Shown: piece by piece, positions 8,344 to 19,295 of the stretch | Layout of the letters: each line of letters opens with the position of its first letter | How positions within the stretch are numbered: position 1 is the first letter of the stretch | Assembly (NCBI RefSeq): GCF_000148585.2 | Contig: NZ_CP028414.1 | Span: 487,501-551,500, forward strand | DNA: 64,000 nt | Reading direction: 5' to 3' | From: Streptococcus mitis NCTC 12261 | GTDB lineage: Bacteria > Bacillota > Bacilli > Lactobacillales > Streptococcaceae | The notes under the pieces: generated by a model | Seen by the model: only the letters and a program-made list of their open reading frames with translations | Told to the model about the DNA's origin: nothing | Database searches by the model: none | Translations under genes and position numbers: made by a program

Positions 8344-9723
8344 ATGGCTAGAGATGGTTTTTTTACAGGCTTAGATATCGGAACTAATTCGATTAAAGTA
8401 TTGGTTGCCGAGCATAGAAATGGTGAACTAAACGTAATTGGTGTAAGTAATGCCAAGAGTAAAGGTGTAAAGGATGGGATTATCGTTGATATTGAAGCAG
8501 CAGCAACTGCTATCAAGTCAGCTATTTCCCAAGCAGAAGAGAAAGCTGGCATTTCAATCAAATCAGTGAATGTTGGTTTGCCTGGAAATCTTTTGCAAGT
8601 AGAACCAACTCAAGGTATGATTCCAGTTACATCTGATACAAAAGAAATTACAGATCAAGATGTTGAAAATGTTGTTAAATCAGCCTTGACAAAGAGTATG
8701 ACACCAGATCGTGAAGTCATTACTTTTATTCCAGAAGAATTTATCGTAGATGGTTTCCAAGGTATTCGTGACCCACGCGGCATGATGGGTGTTCGTCTTG
8801 AAATGCGTGGTTTGCTTTACACAGGTCCACGTACTATTCTTCACAATTTACGCAAGACAGTTGAGCGCTCAGGTGTTCAAGTTGAAAATATTATTATTTC
8901 ACCATTGGCTTTGGTTCGTTCAGTCTTGAATGAAGGTGAGCGTGAATTTGGAGCTACTGTGATTGATATGGGAGCAGGTCAAACAACTGTTGCTACAATC
9001 CGTAACCAAGAACTCCAGTTTACAAATATTCTTCAAGAAGGTGGAGATTATGTCACAAAAGATATCTCTAAAGTCTTGAAGACTTCACAGAAATTAGCTG
9101 AAGGATTGAAATTAAACTATGGTGAAGCCTACCCTTCACTTGCAAGCAATGAAACCTTCCAAGTTGAAGTAATTGGTGAAGTAGAACCTGTAGAAGTTAC
9201 AGAAAGCTATCTAGCAGAGATTATTTCAGCCCGCATTAAGCACATTTTTGAACAAATCAAACAAGAGTTGGAAAGAAGACATTTGTTGGATCTTCCAGGT
9301 GGGATTGTTCTGATTGGTGGAAATGCTATTTTACCAGGTATTGTAGAACTTGCACAGGAAGTCTTTGGCGTTGGTGTCAAACTTTACGTTCCAAATCAAG
9401 TTGGAATCCGTAATCCTGCCTTCGCTCATGTGATTAGCTTGTCTGAATTTGCTGGTCAATTGACTGAGGTGCATTTATTAGCACAAAGAGCAGTCAAGGG
9501 TGAGGATACTTTGCGTCACCAACCAATTAATTTCGGTGGGATGATTCAACGCGTTACGCAGGTAGCACAACCGACCCCTATTCAACCAGTTCAAAATACT
9601 GAGGTAGAGCAATCAGCTTCTACGAACGTAGTTGCTCCGAAAGAAGATAAAGTATCTTCTCAAAATAAACCAAAAATCGCAGATCGTTTCCGTGGCTTAA
9701 TCGGAAGCATGTTTGATGAATAA
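8344..9723 (+). CDS. ftsA: cell division protein FtsA
   Basis: A 459-residue actin-like ATPase that tethers FtsZ to the membrane at the division site. Motifs: phosphate-1 loop GLDIGTNSIKVLV at the N-terminus, VIDMGAGQTTVATI (phosphate 2, ~residues 205-218), GGIVLIGGNAILPG (adenosine loop, ~327-340), and a C-terminal amphipathic helix ADRFRGLIGSMFDE that binds the membrane. The frame is open from 8320, but ATG 8344 has GAGAGAGGA at the right distance and gives the usual MAR- start. ftsZ follows after 17 bases. Confidence 0.95.
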   Translation: MARDGFFTGLDIGTNSIKVLVAEHRNGELNVIGVSNAKSKGVKDGIIVDIEAAATAIKSAISQAEEKAGISIKSVNVGLPGNLLQVEPTQGMIPVTSDTKEITDQDVENVVKSALTKSMTPDREVITFIPEEFIVDGFQGIRDPRGMMGVRLEMRGLLYTGPRTILHNLRKTVERSGVQVENIIISPLALVRSVLNEGEREFGATVIDMGAGQTTVATIRNQELQFTNILQEGGDYVTKDISKVLKTSQKLAEGLKLNYGEAYPSLASNETFQVEVIGEVEPVEVTESYLAEIISARIKHIFEQIKQELERRHLLDLPGGIVLIGGNAILPGIVELAQEVFGVGVKLYVPNQVGIRNPAFAHVISLSEFAGQLTEVHLLAQRAVKGEDTLRHQPINFGGMIQRVTQVAQPTPIQPVQNTEVEQSASTNVVAPKEDKVSSQNKPKIADRFRGLIGSMFDE

Positions 9724-9737
9724 AAGAGGAAAAATAA

Positions 9738-10997
<1,260 letters not shown>

Positions 10998-11001
10998 GTA
11001 A

Positions 11002-11673
11002 ATGAATTTGAAAGAAAATACAGAACGTGTTTTTCAACAAATAAAAGATGCAAGTCAGCAGGCAGGAAGAGAAGCTAATTCTGTTTCGGTTGTTGCTGTT
11101 ACAAAATATGTAGACGTACCGACAGCGGAGGCTTTGCTTCCGCTAGGTGTGCATCATATTGGTGAAAATCGTGTAGATAAATTTCTTGAGAAATATGAAG
11201 CTTTAAAAGATAGAAATATTACCTGGCATTTGATTGGAACCTTGCAAAGACGCAAGGTCAAAGATGTCATTCAGTATGTTGATTATTTCCACGCTTTGGA
11301 TTCATTAAAGCTAGCAGAGGAAATTCAAAAAAGAAGTGACCGAGTTGTTAAGTGTTTCTTACAAGTAAATATCTCGAGGGAAGAGAGCAAACATGGTTTT
11401 TCAAGGGAAGAACTATTGGAGCTCTTACCAGAATTGGCCACCTTAGATAAAATTGAATATGTCGGCTTGATGACCATGGCTCCTTTTGAAGCTAGTAGTG
11501 ATGAGTTGAAAGAAATTTTTAAAGCTACGCAGGATTTGCAACTAGAAATTAGAGAAAAACAAATTCCCAATATGCCAATGACGGACTTGAGTATGGGTAT
11601 GAGTCGTGACTATAAGGAAGCGATTGAATTTGGCTCAACATTTGTCAGAATTGGTACAGCATTTTTTAAATAG
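11002..11673 (+). CDS. ylmE: YggS/YlmE-family PLP-binding protein
   Basis: A 223-residue PLP homeostasis protein of the YggS/PROSC family, a single TIM barrel without known catalysis. The PLP lysine lies in VVAVTKYVDV (~K35), followed by HHIGENRVDKF and, near the end, LSMGMSRDYKEAIEFGSTFVRIGTA. It starts 4 bases after the ftsZ stop with no strong ribosome site, which suggests translational coupling. In streptococci it is a standard member of the ftsZ-downstream cluster. Confidence 0.9.
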   Translation: MNLKENTERVFQQIKDASQQAGREANSVSVVAVTKYVDVPTAEALLPLGVHHIGENRVDKFLEKYEALKDRNITWHLIGTLQRRKVKDVIQYVDYFHALDSLKLAEEIQKRSDRVVKCFLQVNISREESKHGFSREELLELLPELATLDKIEYVGLMTMAPFEASSDELKEIFKATQDLQLEIREKQIPNMPMTDLSMGMSRDYKEAIEFGSTFVRIGTAFFK

Positions 11674-11682
11674 GAAAGAAAT

Positions 11683-12216
11683 ATGTCTTTAAAAGATAGA
11701 TTTGATAAATTTATAGATTATTTTACAGAAGATGGAGAAGATGTTGGTACTGCATATCAGCCTAAAGCTGAAGAGCCAATTGTGACTCCAGTCCCTTCTG
11801 TTCAAGAGTTGCCTCAACAAGCTGGTAGCACGCCATCTAAAGATAAAAACATCACTCGTCTTCATGCCCGTCAACAAGAGTTGGCTATGCAAAGTCAACG
11901 TTCTACTGATAAGGTGACAATTGATGTTCGTTATCCACGTAAATACGAAGATGCCACAGATATTGTTGATTTATTAGCTGGTAACGAAAGTATTTTGATT
12001 GATTTCCAATATATGACAGAAGTTCAAGCACGTCGTTGTTTGGATTATCTGGACGGGGCACGCCATGTTTTAGCTGGTAACATGAAAAAGGTAGCATCTA
12101 CTATGTACCTGCTGACACCAGTTGATGTTGTCGTCAATATTGAAGACATCAAAATTCCAGATGAATCACAAAATGGTGAATTTGGCTTTGATATGAAACG
12201 TACGAGAGTGAGATAA
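11683..12216 (+). CDS. sepF: cell division protein SepF
   Basis: A 177-residue FtsZ-binding protein that supports septum formation. The N-terminus ([14 protein letters not shown]) is the amphipathic membrane anchor, followed by a variable linker. The SepF core at ~85-165 contains the family pattern [20 protein letters not shown] segment (here [16 protein letters not shown]) and [10 protein letters not shown]. Its stop overlaps the ylmG start (TAATG), which indicates coupled translation. Confidence 0.95.
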   Translation: MSLKDRFDKFIDYFTEDGEDVGTAYQPKAEEPIVTPVPSVQELPQQAGSTPSKDKNITRLHARQQELAMQSQRSTDKVTIDVRYPRKYEDATDIVDLLAGNESILIDFQYMTEVQARRCLDYLDGARHVLAGNMKKVASTMYLLTPVDVVVNIEDIKIPDESQNGEFGFDMKRTRVR

Positions 12217-12479
12217 TGATCTTTCTCATTCGTTTTGTTCAAAATGCAGTGGATATCTATTCACTGATTTTAATCGTGTTTGCTCTGATGTCTTGGTTTC
12301 CCAATGCTTATGAATCACGTCTTGGACGCTTGATTATTAGTTTAGTGAAACCGATAGTAGCTCCCTTGCAACGTTTACCCCTCCAGATTGCAGGTCTTGA
12401 CTTATCTGTCTGGATTGCGGTATTACTAGTTCACTTCCTAGGGGAGCAGTTGATTCGACTTTTAGTGATCTTTCTATGA
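12216..12479 (+). CDS. ylmG: YggT/YlmG-family membrane protein
   Basis: An 87-residue protein with two membrane segments (residues ~5-25 and ~62-85) and the family pattern LMSWFPNAYESRLGRLI between them, ending in the loop KPIVAPLQRLPLQIAGLDLS. YggT proteins sit at or near the division site; the exact role is unsettled. It overlaps both neighbours, sepF by one base and ylmH by four. Confidence 0.9.
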   Translation: MIFLIRFVQNAVDIYSLILIVFALMSWFPNAYESRLGRLIISLVKPIVAPLQRLPLQIAGLDLSVWIAVLLVHFLGEQLIRLLVIFL

Positions 12480-13261
12480 ACAAGATGATTTATCAACACT
12501 TTTCTAAGAATGATTCGTCTTTTATTGATAAGGGATTAGAATGGATAAAAAAGGTAGAAGATTCTTATTCTCCTTTTTTAACACCCTTTGTAAATCCCCA
12601 TCAAGAAAAGATTTTAAAGGTGCTAGCATCAACCAACGGCATCTCCTACATGAGCAGTCGGCAGTTTCTTGAAACTGAATATGTACGGGTTCTCCTGTAT
12701 CCTGATTATTTTGAGCCGGAATTCTCTGATTTTGAACTTTCCTTGCAAGAAATAGTCTATCCTAATAAGTTTGAACGCCTAACGCATGCAAAAATATTAG
12801 GAACTGTTTTAAATCAGCTAGGAATCGATAGGAAGCTATTTGGTGATATCTTAGTCAACGAAGAGAGAGCACAGATTATCATTAATCGACAGTTTATGCT
12901 CCTTTTTCAAGACGGCATTACGAAAATTGCTCGTTTACCGGTTCATCTAGAAGAACAGCATTTTACTGAGAGAATTGCTACTGTAGAAGATTATCAAGAA
13001 TTAGATATATGTATTGCTAGTTCTAGATTAGATGTTTTTCTAGCAGGTGTCTTCAAGCTGTCTAGAAATCAAGCAAGTCAGTTAATTGAAAAACAGGCAG
13101 TCCAAGTGAATTACCATTTAGTTGAAAAATCAGATTATGCAGTTCAAGTTGGTGATTTGATTAGTATAAGGAAATTTGGTCGAGTGAAACTCGTTAGAGA
13201 TAATGGGCAAACAAAAAAAGATAAAAAGAAATTAACGGTCCAATTGTTATTAAGTAAGTGA
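12476..13261 (+). CDS. ylmH: S4-domain RNA-binding protein YlmH
   Basis: A 261-residue protein with a C-terminal S4 RNA-binding domain at ~180-245 (SSRLDVFLAGVFKLSRNQASQLIEKQAVQVN fits the S4 pattern) and an N-terminal YlmH domain. YlmH/DivX proteins are linked to division and, in recent work on B. subtilis, to ribosome rescue through a peptidyl-tRNA. ATGA overlap with ylmG and a 4-base overlap of the upstream divIVA frame mark one operon. Confidence 0.9.
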   Translation: MNKMIYQHFSKNDSSFIDKGLEWIKKVEDSYSPFLTPFVNPHQEKILKVLASTNGISYMSSRQFLETEYVRVLLYPDYFEPEFSDFELSLQEIVYPNKFERLTHAKILGTVLNQLGIDRKLFGDILVNEERAQIIINRQFMLLFQDGITKIARLPVHLEEQHFTERIATVEDYQELDICIASSRLDVFLAGVFKLSRNQASQLIEKQAVQVNYHLVEKSDYAVQVGDLISIRKFGRVKLVRDNGQTKKDKKKLTVQLLLSK

Positions 13262-13269
13262 GGAAAAAT

Positions 13270-14145
13270 ATGCCAATTACATCGTTAGAAATCAAAGATA
13301 AAACTTTTAGCACACGCTTCAGAGGGTTCGATCAAGAAGAAGTAGATGAGTTTTTAGATATTGTAGTCCGTGATTATGAAGATTTGGTTCGCTCTAATCA
13401 TGATAAGGATTTACATATTAAGAGTTTGGAAGAGCGTTTGTCTTACTTTGATGAGATGAAAGATTCATTGAGCCAGTCTGTATTGATTGCACAAGATACA
13501 GCAGAGCGAGTAAAACAAGCTGCAACGGAACGTTCAAATAATATTATCCAACAAGCAGAGCAAGATGCCCAACGTTTGTTGGAAGAAGCTAAGTACAAGG
13601 CAAATGAAATTCTTCGTCAAGCAACTGATAATGCTAAGAAAGTTGCTGTTGAAACAGAAGAATTGAAGAACAAGAGCCGTGTTTTCCATCAACGTCTCAA
13701 ATCTACAATTGAGAGCCAGTTAGCAATTGTTGAATCTTCAGATTGGGAAGACATTCTTCGTCCAACAGCGACTTATCTTCAAACAAGTGATGAAGCCTTC
13801 AAAGAAGTGGTAAGTGAAGTCTTAGGTGATTCTGTCTTACAACAACATCAAGAGGAAGAACCAATTGATATTACTCGTCAGTTTTCTCCCGAGGAAATGG
13901 CAGAGTTGCAAGCGCGTATCGAAGCAGCTAATAAGGAACTTGCGGAAGCCGAAGCTAGAGCTGAGCAAGAACAATTGGTTTCACCAGCTCCGGTTGTTGA
14001 AGAAAGTCCAGCTCATCCAGTTGGTCCAATGTATGAAGAGCCAGAAGTAGCTCCAAGCCATTACTCAGGACCAACACCAGCTACTGAAGCTGTAAACTCA
14101 GAACCAGGTTTTGCAGCACCGCAAGAATCTGTTACAATTTTATAA
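13270..14145 (+). CDS. divIVA: cell division protein DivIVA
   Basis: A 291-residue coiled-coil protein that marks septa and poles in streptococci. The N-terminal lipid-binding domain reads PITSLEIKDKTFSTRFRGFD, then long coiled coils run to ~225, followed by a Pro/Glu-rich tail. The frame is open from 13258, but GAGG at 13260 and the conserved MPIT- start favour 13270. The tail is longer than I remember for the pneumococcal protein (about 262 residues); it is low complexity, so length variation there is plausible. Confidence 0.93.
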   Translation: MPITSLEIKDKTFSTRFRGFDQEEVDEFLDIVVRDYEDLVRSNHDKDLHIKSLEERLSYFDEMKDSLSQSVLIAQDTAERVKQAATERSNNIIQQAEQDAQRLLEEAKYKANEILRQATDNAKKVAVETEELKNKSRVFHQRLKSTIESQLAIVESSDWEDILRPTATYLQTSDEAFKEVVSEVLGDSVLQQHQEEEPIDITRQFSPEEMAELQARIEAANKELAEAEARAEQEQLVSPAPVVEESPAHPVGPMYEEPEVAPSHYSGPTPATEAVNSEPGFAAPQESVTIL

Positions 14146-14149
14146 GAAA

Positions 14150-14370
14150 TAATCTGAGAACAATATCTTATCCTTATATTTCCAGCGAGCAGGAGATGGT
14201 GTGAGTCCTGCATTCCCTAATGATAAGATTATCCTCTCAAACAATCAAGTCTGAATGAAGTAAGATTTGACGTTCCCCACGTTACGGGATAAGAGGAAAA
14301 AAGCTGAGTCTTTTTTCGAATAAAGGTGGTACCACGATTTTCGTCCTTTTTGGAAGTCGTGGTTTTTAAT
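14150..14370 (+). promoter_or_regulatory. T-box leader of ileS (isoleucine)
   Basis: Stem I runs from GAGA (14156) to TCTC (14235), with CTTATC/GATAAG pairing inside. The internal loop on the 3' side holds ATC (14231-14233), an Ile codon, in the specifier position. The T-box AAAGGTGGTACCACG is at 14322-14336. A terminator follows: ACCACGA (14331-14337) with TCGTGGT (14357-14363) and a T run. Uncharged tRNA-Ile should favour the antiterminator and raise ileS expression. The specifier assignment is from manual folding. Confidence 0.9.
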
Positions 14371-14396
14371 TTGTTATTATTTATAAAGGAGATACC

Positions 14397-17189
14397 ATGA
14401 AACTCAAAGATACCCTTAACCTTGGGAAAACAGCTTTCCCAATGCGTGCAGGCCTTCCTACCAAAGAGCCAGTTTGGCAACAGGAATGGGAAGATGCAAA
14501 ACTTTATCAACGTCGTCAAGAATTGAACCAAGGAAAACCTCATTTCACCTTGCATGATGGTCCTCCATACGCGAACGGAAATATTCACGTTGGACACGCT
14601 ATGAACAAGATTTCAAAAGATATCATTGTTCGTTCTAAGTCTATGTCAGGATTTTATGCTCCTTATATTCCAGGTTGGGATACACATGGTCTGCCAATCG
14701 AGCAAGTTTTGGCAAAACAAGGTATCAAACGCAAAGAAATGGACTTGGTTGAGTACTTGAAACTTTGCCGTGAATATGCTCTTTCTCAAGTAGATAAACA
14801 ACGTGAAGACTTTAAACGTTTGGGTGTTTCTGGTGACTGGGAAAATCCATATGTGACTTTGACTCCTGACTATGAAGCAGCTCAAATCCGTGTATTTGGT
14901 GAGATGGCTAATAAAGGTTATATCTACCGTGGTGCTAAGCCAGTTTACTGGTCTTGGTCATCTGAGTCGGCTCTTGCTGAAGCAGAGATTGAATACCATG
15001 ATTTGGTTTCAACTTCCCTTTACTATGCCAACAAGGTAAAAGATGGCAAAGGTGTTCTAGATACAGATACTTATATCGTAGTTTGGACAACAACTCCATT
15101 TACCATCACAGCTTCTCGTGGTTTGACTGTTGGTGCAGATATTGATTACGTTTTGGTTCAACCTGCTGGTGAAGCTCGTAAGTTTGTGGTTGCTGCAGAA
15201 TTATTGACTAGCTTGTCTGAGAAATTTGGTTGGGCTGATGTTCAAGTTTTGGCAACTTACCGTGGTCAAGAACTCAACCATATCGTAACAGAACACCCAT
15301 GGGATACAGCTGTAGATGAATTGGTTATTCTTGGTGACCACGTTACAACTGATTCTGGTACAGGTATCGTCCACACAGCCCCTGGTTTTGGTGAGGATGA
15401 CTACAATGTCGGTATTGCTAATGGTCTTGAAGTCGCAGTGACTGTTGACGAACGTGGTATCATGATGAAGAATGCTGGTCCTGAGTTTGAAGGTCAATTC
15501 TATGAAAAGGTAGTTCCAACTGTTATCGAGAAACTTGGTAACCTCCTTCTTGCCCAAGAAGAAATCTCTCACTCATACCCATTTGACTGGCGTACTAAGA
15601 AACCAATCATCTGGCGTGCAGTACCACAATGGTTTGCCTCAGTTTCTAAATTCCGCCAAGAAATCTTGGATGAAATTGAAAAAGTGAAATTCCACTCAGA
15701 ATGGGGTAAAGTCCGTCTTTACAATATGATTCGTGACCGTGGCGACTGGGTTATCTCTCGTCAACGTGCTTGGGGTGTTCCACTTCCTATCTTCTACGCT
15801 GAAGACGGTACAGCGATCATGACTGCTGAAACGATTGAACACGTGGCTCAACTCTTTGAGGAACATGGTTCAAGCATTTGGTGGGAACGTGATGCTAAGG
15901 ACCTCTTGCCAGAAGGATTTACTCATCCAGGTTCACCAAACGGCGAGTTCAAAAAAGAAACTGATATCATGGACGTTTGGTTTGACTCAGGTTCATCATG
16001 GAATGGAGTTGTAGTAAACCGTCCAGAGTTGACTTACCCAGCAGACCTTTACCTAGAAGGTTCTGACCAATACCGTGGTTGGTTCAACTCATCGCTCATC
16101 ACCTCAGTTGCTAACCATGGCGTAGCACCTTACAAACAAATCTTGTCACAAGGTTTTGCACTTGACGGTAAAGGTGAGAAGATGTCTAAATCTCTTGGAA
16201 ATACCATTGCTCCAAGCGATGTTGAAAAACAATTTGGTGCTGAAATCTTGCGTCTTTGGGTAACAAGTGTAGACTCAACCAACGACGTGCGTATCTCTAT
16301 GGATATCTTGAGCCAAGTCTCTGAAACTTACCGTAAGATTCGTAACACCCTTCGTTTCTTGATTGCCAATACATCTGACTTTAACCCAGCTCAAGATGCA
16401 GTCGCTTACGATGAACTTCGTTCAGTTGATAAGTACATGACGATTCGCTTTAACCAGCTTGTCAAGACCATTCGTGATGCTTATGCAAACTTTGAATTCT
16501 TGACAATCTATAAAGCACTAGTGAACTTTATCAACGTTGACTTGTCAGCATTCTACCTTGATTTTGCTAAAGATGTTGTTTACATCGAAGGTGCCAAATC
16601 ACTGGAACGCCGTCAAATGCAGACTGTCTTCTATGACATTCTTGTGAAAATCACCAAACTCTTGACACCAATCCTTCCTCATACAGCAGAGGAAATCTGG
16701 TCATACCTTGAGTTTGAAGCAGAAGACTTCGTTCAATTGTCAGAATTGCCAGAAGCACAAACTTTTGCTAATCAAGAAGAAATCTTGGATACATGGGCAG
16801 CCTTCATGGACTTCCGTGGACAAGCTCAAAAAGCCTTGGAAGAGGCTCGTAATGCCAAAGTTATCGGTAAATCACTTGAAGCACACTTGACAGTTTACCC
16901 AAATGAAGTGGTGAAAACTCTACTCGAAGCAGTAAACAGCAATGTGGCTCAACTTTTAATCGTGTCAGACTTGACTATCGCAGAAGGACCAGCTCCAGAA
17001 GCTGCTGTTAGCTTCGAAGATGTAGCCTTCACAGTAGAACGCGCTGCAGGTGATGTGTGTGACCGTTGCCGTCGTATCGACCCAACAACAGCAGAACGTA
17101 GCTACCACGCAGTCATCTGTGACCACTGTGCAAGCATCGTAGAAGAAAACTTTGCGGAAGCAGTAGCAGAAGGATTTGAAGAGAAATAA
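14397..17189 (+). CDS. ileS: isoleucyl-tRNA synthetase
   Basis: A 930-residue class I synthetase. Motifs: [17 protein letters not shown] (HIGH motif, ~residues 57-68), [10 protein letters not shown] (KMSKS, ~590), the CP1 editing domain between them ([15 protein letters not shown]), and a C-terminal zinc site CDRC...CDHC (~888-911). Its leader carries a T-box with an Ile specifier. Its C-terminus lacks the extension seen in mupirocin-resistant IleS2 enzymes as far as I can tell. It ends the division cluster. Confidence 0.97.
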   Translation: MKLKDTLNLGKTAFPMRAGLPTKEPVWQQEWEDAKLYQRRQELNQGKPHFTLHDGPPYANGNIHVGHAMNKISKDIIVRSKSMSGFYAPYIPGWDTHGLPIEQVLAKQGIKRKEMDLVEYLKLCREYALSQVDKQREDFKRLGVSGDWENPYVTLTPDYEAAQIRVFGEMANKGYIYRGAKPVYWSWSSESALAEAEIEYHDLVSTSLYYANKVKDGKGVLDTDTYIVVWTTTPFTITASRGLTVGADIDYVLVQPAGEARKFVVAAELLTSLSEKFGWADVQVLATYRGQELNHIVTEHPWDTAVDELVILGDHVTTDSGTGIVHTAPGFGEDDYNVGIANGLEVAVTVDERGIMMKNAGPEFEGQFYEKVVPTVIEKLGNLLLAQEEISHSYPFDWRTKKPIIWRAVPQWFASVSKFRQEILDEIEKVKFHSEWGKVRLYNMIRDRGDWVISRQRAWGVPLPIFYAEDGTAIMTAETIEHVAQLFEEHGSSIWWERDAKDLLPEGFTHPGSPNGEFKKETDIMDVWFDSGSSWNGVVVNRPELTYPADLYLEGSDQYRGWFNSSLITSVANHGVAPYKQILSQGFALDGKGEKMSKSLGNTIAPSDVEKQFGAEILRLWVTSVDSTNDVRISMDILSQVSETYRKIRNTLRFLIANTSDFNPAQDAVAYDELRSVDKYMTIRFNQLVKTIRDAYANFEFLTIYKALVNFINVDLSAFYLDFAKDVVYIEGAKSLERRQMQTVFYDILVKITKLLTPILPHTAEEIWSYLEFEAEDFVQLSELPEAQTFANQEEILDTWAAFMDFRGQAQKALEEARNAKVIGKSLEAHLTVYPNEVVKTLLEAVNSNVAQLLIVSDLTIAEGPAPEAAVSFEDVAFTVERAAGDVCDRCRRIDPTTAERSYHAVICDHCASIVEENFAEAVAEGFEEK

Positions 17190-17251
17190 GGTTGAAAAGT
17201 CTAGGCAAAACTCAATTTGAGAAGAAAAGACAACTAATCTTATAGACTATA

Positions 17252-17297
17252 AAGCGCATTGTATCAAGGTTTTGAACACCTGATACGATGCGTTTTT
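17252..17297 (+). terminator. terminator after ileS
   Basis: CGCATTGTATCA and TGATACGATGCG pair with one mismatch and are followed by TTTTT. A degraded relative of this element occurs near 46017. Confidence 0.75.
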
Positions 17298-17337
17298 ATC
17301 ATGTTAGAAGTTTATTGTCGTTTTCTTGTTTCAATTA

Positions 17338-17442
17338 ATACTTTTCGAAAATCTCTTCAAACTACGTCAATGTCGCCTCACTGTACTTCAGCACAGCTTG
17401 CGACTAGCTTCCTAGTTTGCTTTTTGATTTTCATTTAGTATA
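17338..17442. repeat. BOX element (boxA-boxC type, degenerate)
   Basis: The stretch begins ATACTTTTCGAAAATCTC and ends TTTTCATTTAGTATAA. It carries CTTCAAACTACGTCAATG and GCTTCCTAGTTTGC, which match pneumococcal boxA and boxC; boxB is missing. It fills most of the 340-base gap between ileS and the next gene. It aligns with the better-preserved copy at 25961-26064 on the opposite strand. Confidence 0.8.
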
Positions 17443-17529
17443 ACTTTAAATCGTTATATATTATGGAAATTTAAAAAGCTCATGAATCATCTGAAAAGTA
17501 GATTTCATGAGCTTTTATCTGTTGGTGTT

Positions 17530-18321
17530 CTAAATGGATTCATCAATCAAATGTTTAAGATTTGATAGGAGATGCTCCAAAGTTAGGACTGTTTTCTGCT
17601 GGTGATCTAGTTGGTAGAGATTTTGAAAGTAGTCTTGAATATCGTTTTCAAAATTTTGAGGTAGATGAGAGCAATTGTTTTTTGCGTACTGGAGCATGCG
17701 TTTTTCTCCTGGATGGAGTTGCTCATTGAAGGCAAAGAGCAAATCGAAATAAGAAGCGAAAAACTCGCTACTGCGGTGATTGATGCTGAGTAAGTCTTGG
17801 CGTTTGAGAGCTTTTTTGATTTGTCTTGAAAAAGCTGGCATAGCTTGGTCGAGAAGCAGGAATTGCTTGTTGATGATATTCTTTTTCAGCTCAGCTGGAT
17901 AAGGAAGATTGTACTTTTTCTGGAGGGCAGCATAGTGACCATCTCGATCGTAGAGAATCTTGCTGTTGAGTAGATTGTACCACATACAAGTAGTGTAAGA
18001 ATTCTGGGCTTGGTGCTCTAAAACTACGGCTTGTAAATCTTTGTCAAATTCGTCTAGAGAGCGGTAAATCAGCTCAATCTCTATGCCATTATTGAGAACA
18101 CAATCATCCTCCAATTCCCAAAATTGATTGCCGATTTCCATATAGGAGCAGTATTTACTGAGGATTTCTTCTCTGATGTCTGGCGAGAGGGGAGCACTGA
18201 GGTAGACATATACATCATAGTCAGAGTCTTTGTCAAAATCTTGTCCAGCCCGTGATCTTCCTAGAGCTAGAGCCTCTACTTGCTCCAGTTGAGCCAATTC
18301 TTTAAAGAGATGTTGTGGCAT
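17530..18321 (-). CDS. nucleotidyltransferase-fold protein
   Basis: A 263-residue protein. The N-terminal segment ALALGRSRAGQDFDKDSDYDVYVYL (residues ~17-41) fits the GxS...DxDxxV motif of minimal nucleotidyltransferases, with a later IEIELIY as the likely third carboxylate strand. The C-terminal half is helical and could be a DUF4037-like substrate domain. Members include antibiotic adenylyltransferases and many of unknown role; no substrate can be assigned. It stands alone on the minus strand. Confidence 0.6.
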   Translation of the reverse strand: MPQHLFKELAQLEQVEALALGRSRAGQDFDKDSDYDVYVYLSAPLSPDIREEILSKYCSYMEIGNQFWELEDDCVLNNGIEIELIYRSLDEFDKDLQAVVLEHQAQNSYTTCMWYNLLNSKILYDRDGHYAALQKKYNLPYPAELKKNIINKQFLLLDQAMPAFSRQIKKALKRQDLLSINHRSSEFFASYFDLLFAFNEQLHPGEKRMLQYAKNNCSHLPQNFENDIQDYFQNLYQLDHQQKTVLTLEHLLSNLKHLIDESI

Positions 18322-18550
18322 AATGTTAACCTTTTTTATTTTTTGACATCATTCTAACAAAAAGCAAGGAGATTAGCAAGAGTGAAATGGAAATTTCTTT
18401 TCACATATTTGCTTATATTTGTTTAAAGCAATCCCACTGCCAAACAGTCGGTTCCTTTTTGGTTTTGACTAGCTTTTTTGTGAAAAATTGTGTAAAATAG
18501 AATAGATAAACGAGGGGAAACCTCGGAAAATTTAAAGGAGAATCCATCTA

Positions 18551-19243
18551 ATGGTAAAATTGGTTTTTGCTCGCCACGGTGAGTCTGAATGGAACAAAGC
18601 TAACCTTTTCACTGGTTGGGCTGATGTTGATTTGTCTGAAAAAGGTACACAACAAGCGATTGACGCTGGTAAATTGATCAAAGAAGCTGGTATCGAATTT
18701 GACCAAGCTTATACTTCAGTATTGAAACGTGCGATTAAAACAACTAACTTGGCTCTTGAAGCTTCTGACCAATTGTGGGTTCCAGTTGAAAAATCATGGC
18801 GTTTGAACGAACGTCACTACGGTGGTTTGACTGGTAAAAACAAAGCTGAAGCTGCTGAACAATTTGGTGATGAGCAAGTTCACATCTGGCGTCGTTCATA
18901 CGATGTATTGCCTCCAAACATGGATCGTGATGATGAGCACTCAGCTCACACAGACCGTCGTTACGCTTCACTTGACGATTCAGTTATTCCAGATGCTGAA
19001 AACTTGAAAGTGACTTTGGAACGTGCCCTTCCATTCTGGGAAGATAAAATCGCTCCAGCTCTTAAAGATGGTAAAAACGTATTCGTAGGAGCTCACGGTA
19101 ACTCAATCCGTGCCCTTGTAAAACACATCAAAGGTTTGTCAGACGACGAAATCATGGACGTGGAAATCCCTAACTTCCCACCATTGGTATTCGAATTCGA
19201 CGAAAAATTGAACGTAGTTTCTGAATACTACCTTGGAAAATAA
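18551..19243 (+). CDS. gpmA: phosphoglycerate mutase, 2,3-BPG-dependent
   Basis: A 230-residue glycolytic enzyme that interconverts 3- and 2-phosphoglycerate. The active-site motif [12 protein letters not shown] gives the phosphohistidine (~H11). The downstream [24 protein letters not shown] and [14 protein letters not shown] (second catalytic His, ~H183) are all present. Codon use is strongly biased toward preferred codons, as expected for a highly expressed gene. AAAGGAGAA precedes the ATG. Confidence 0.97.
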   Translation: MVKLVFARHGESEWNKANLFTGWADVDLSEKGTQQAIDAGKLIKEAGIEFDQAYTSVLKRAIKTTNLALEASDQLWVPVEKSWRLNERHYGGLTGKNKAEAAEQFGDEQVHIWRRSYDVLPPNMDRDDEHSAHTDRRYASLDDSVIPDAENLKVTLERALPFWEDKIAPALKDGKNVFVGAHGNSIRALVKHIKGLSDDEIMDVEIPNFPPLVFEFDEKLNVVSEYYLGK

Positions 19244-19251
19244 AAAATTGT

Positions 19252-19281
19252 AAGTCTAGAATTGATTTCTAGGCTTTTTAT
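19252..19281 (+). terminator. terminator after gpmA
   Basis: AAGTCTAGAA pairs with TTCTAGGCTT (one G-U pair), followed by TTTT. Confidence 0.75.
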
Positions 19282-19295
19282 GTTAGTATGGTAGT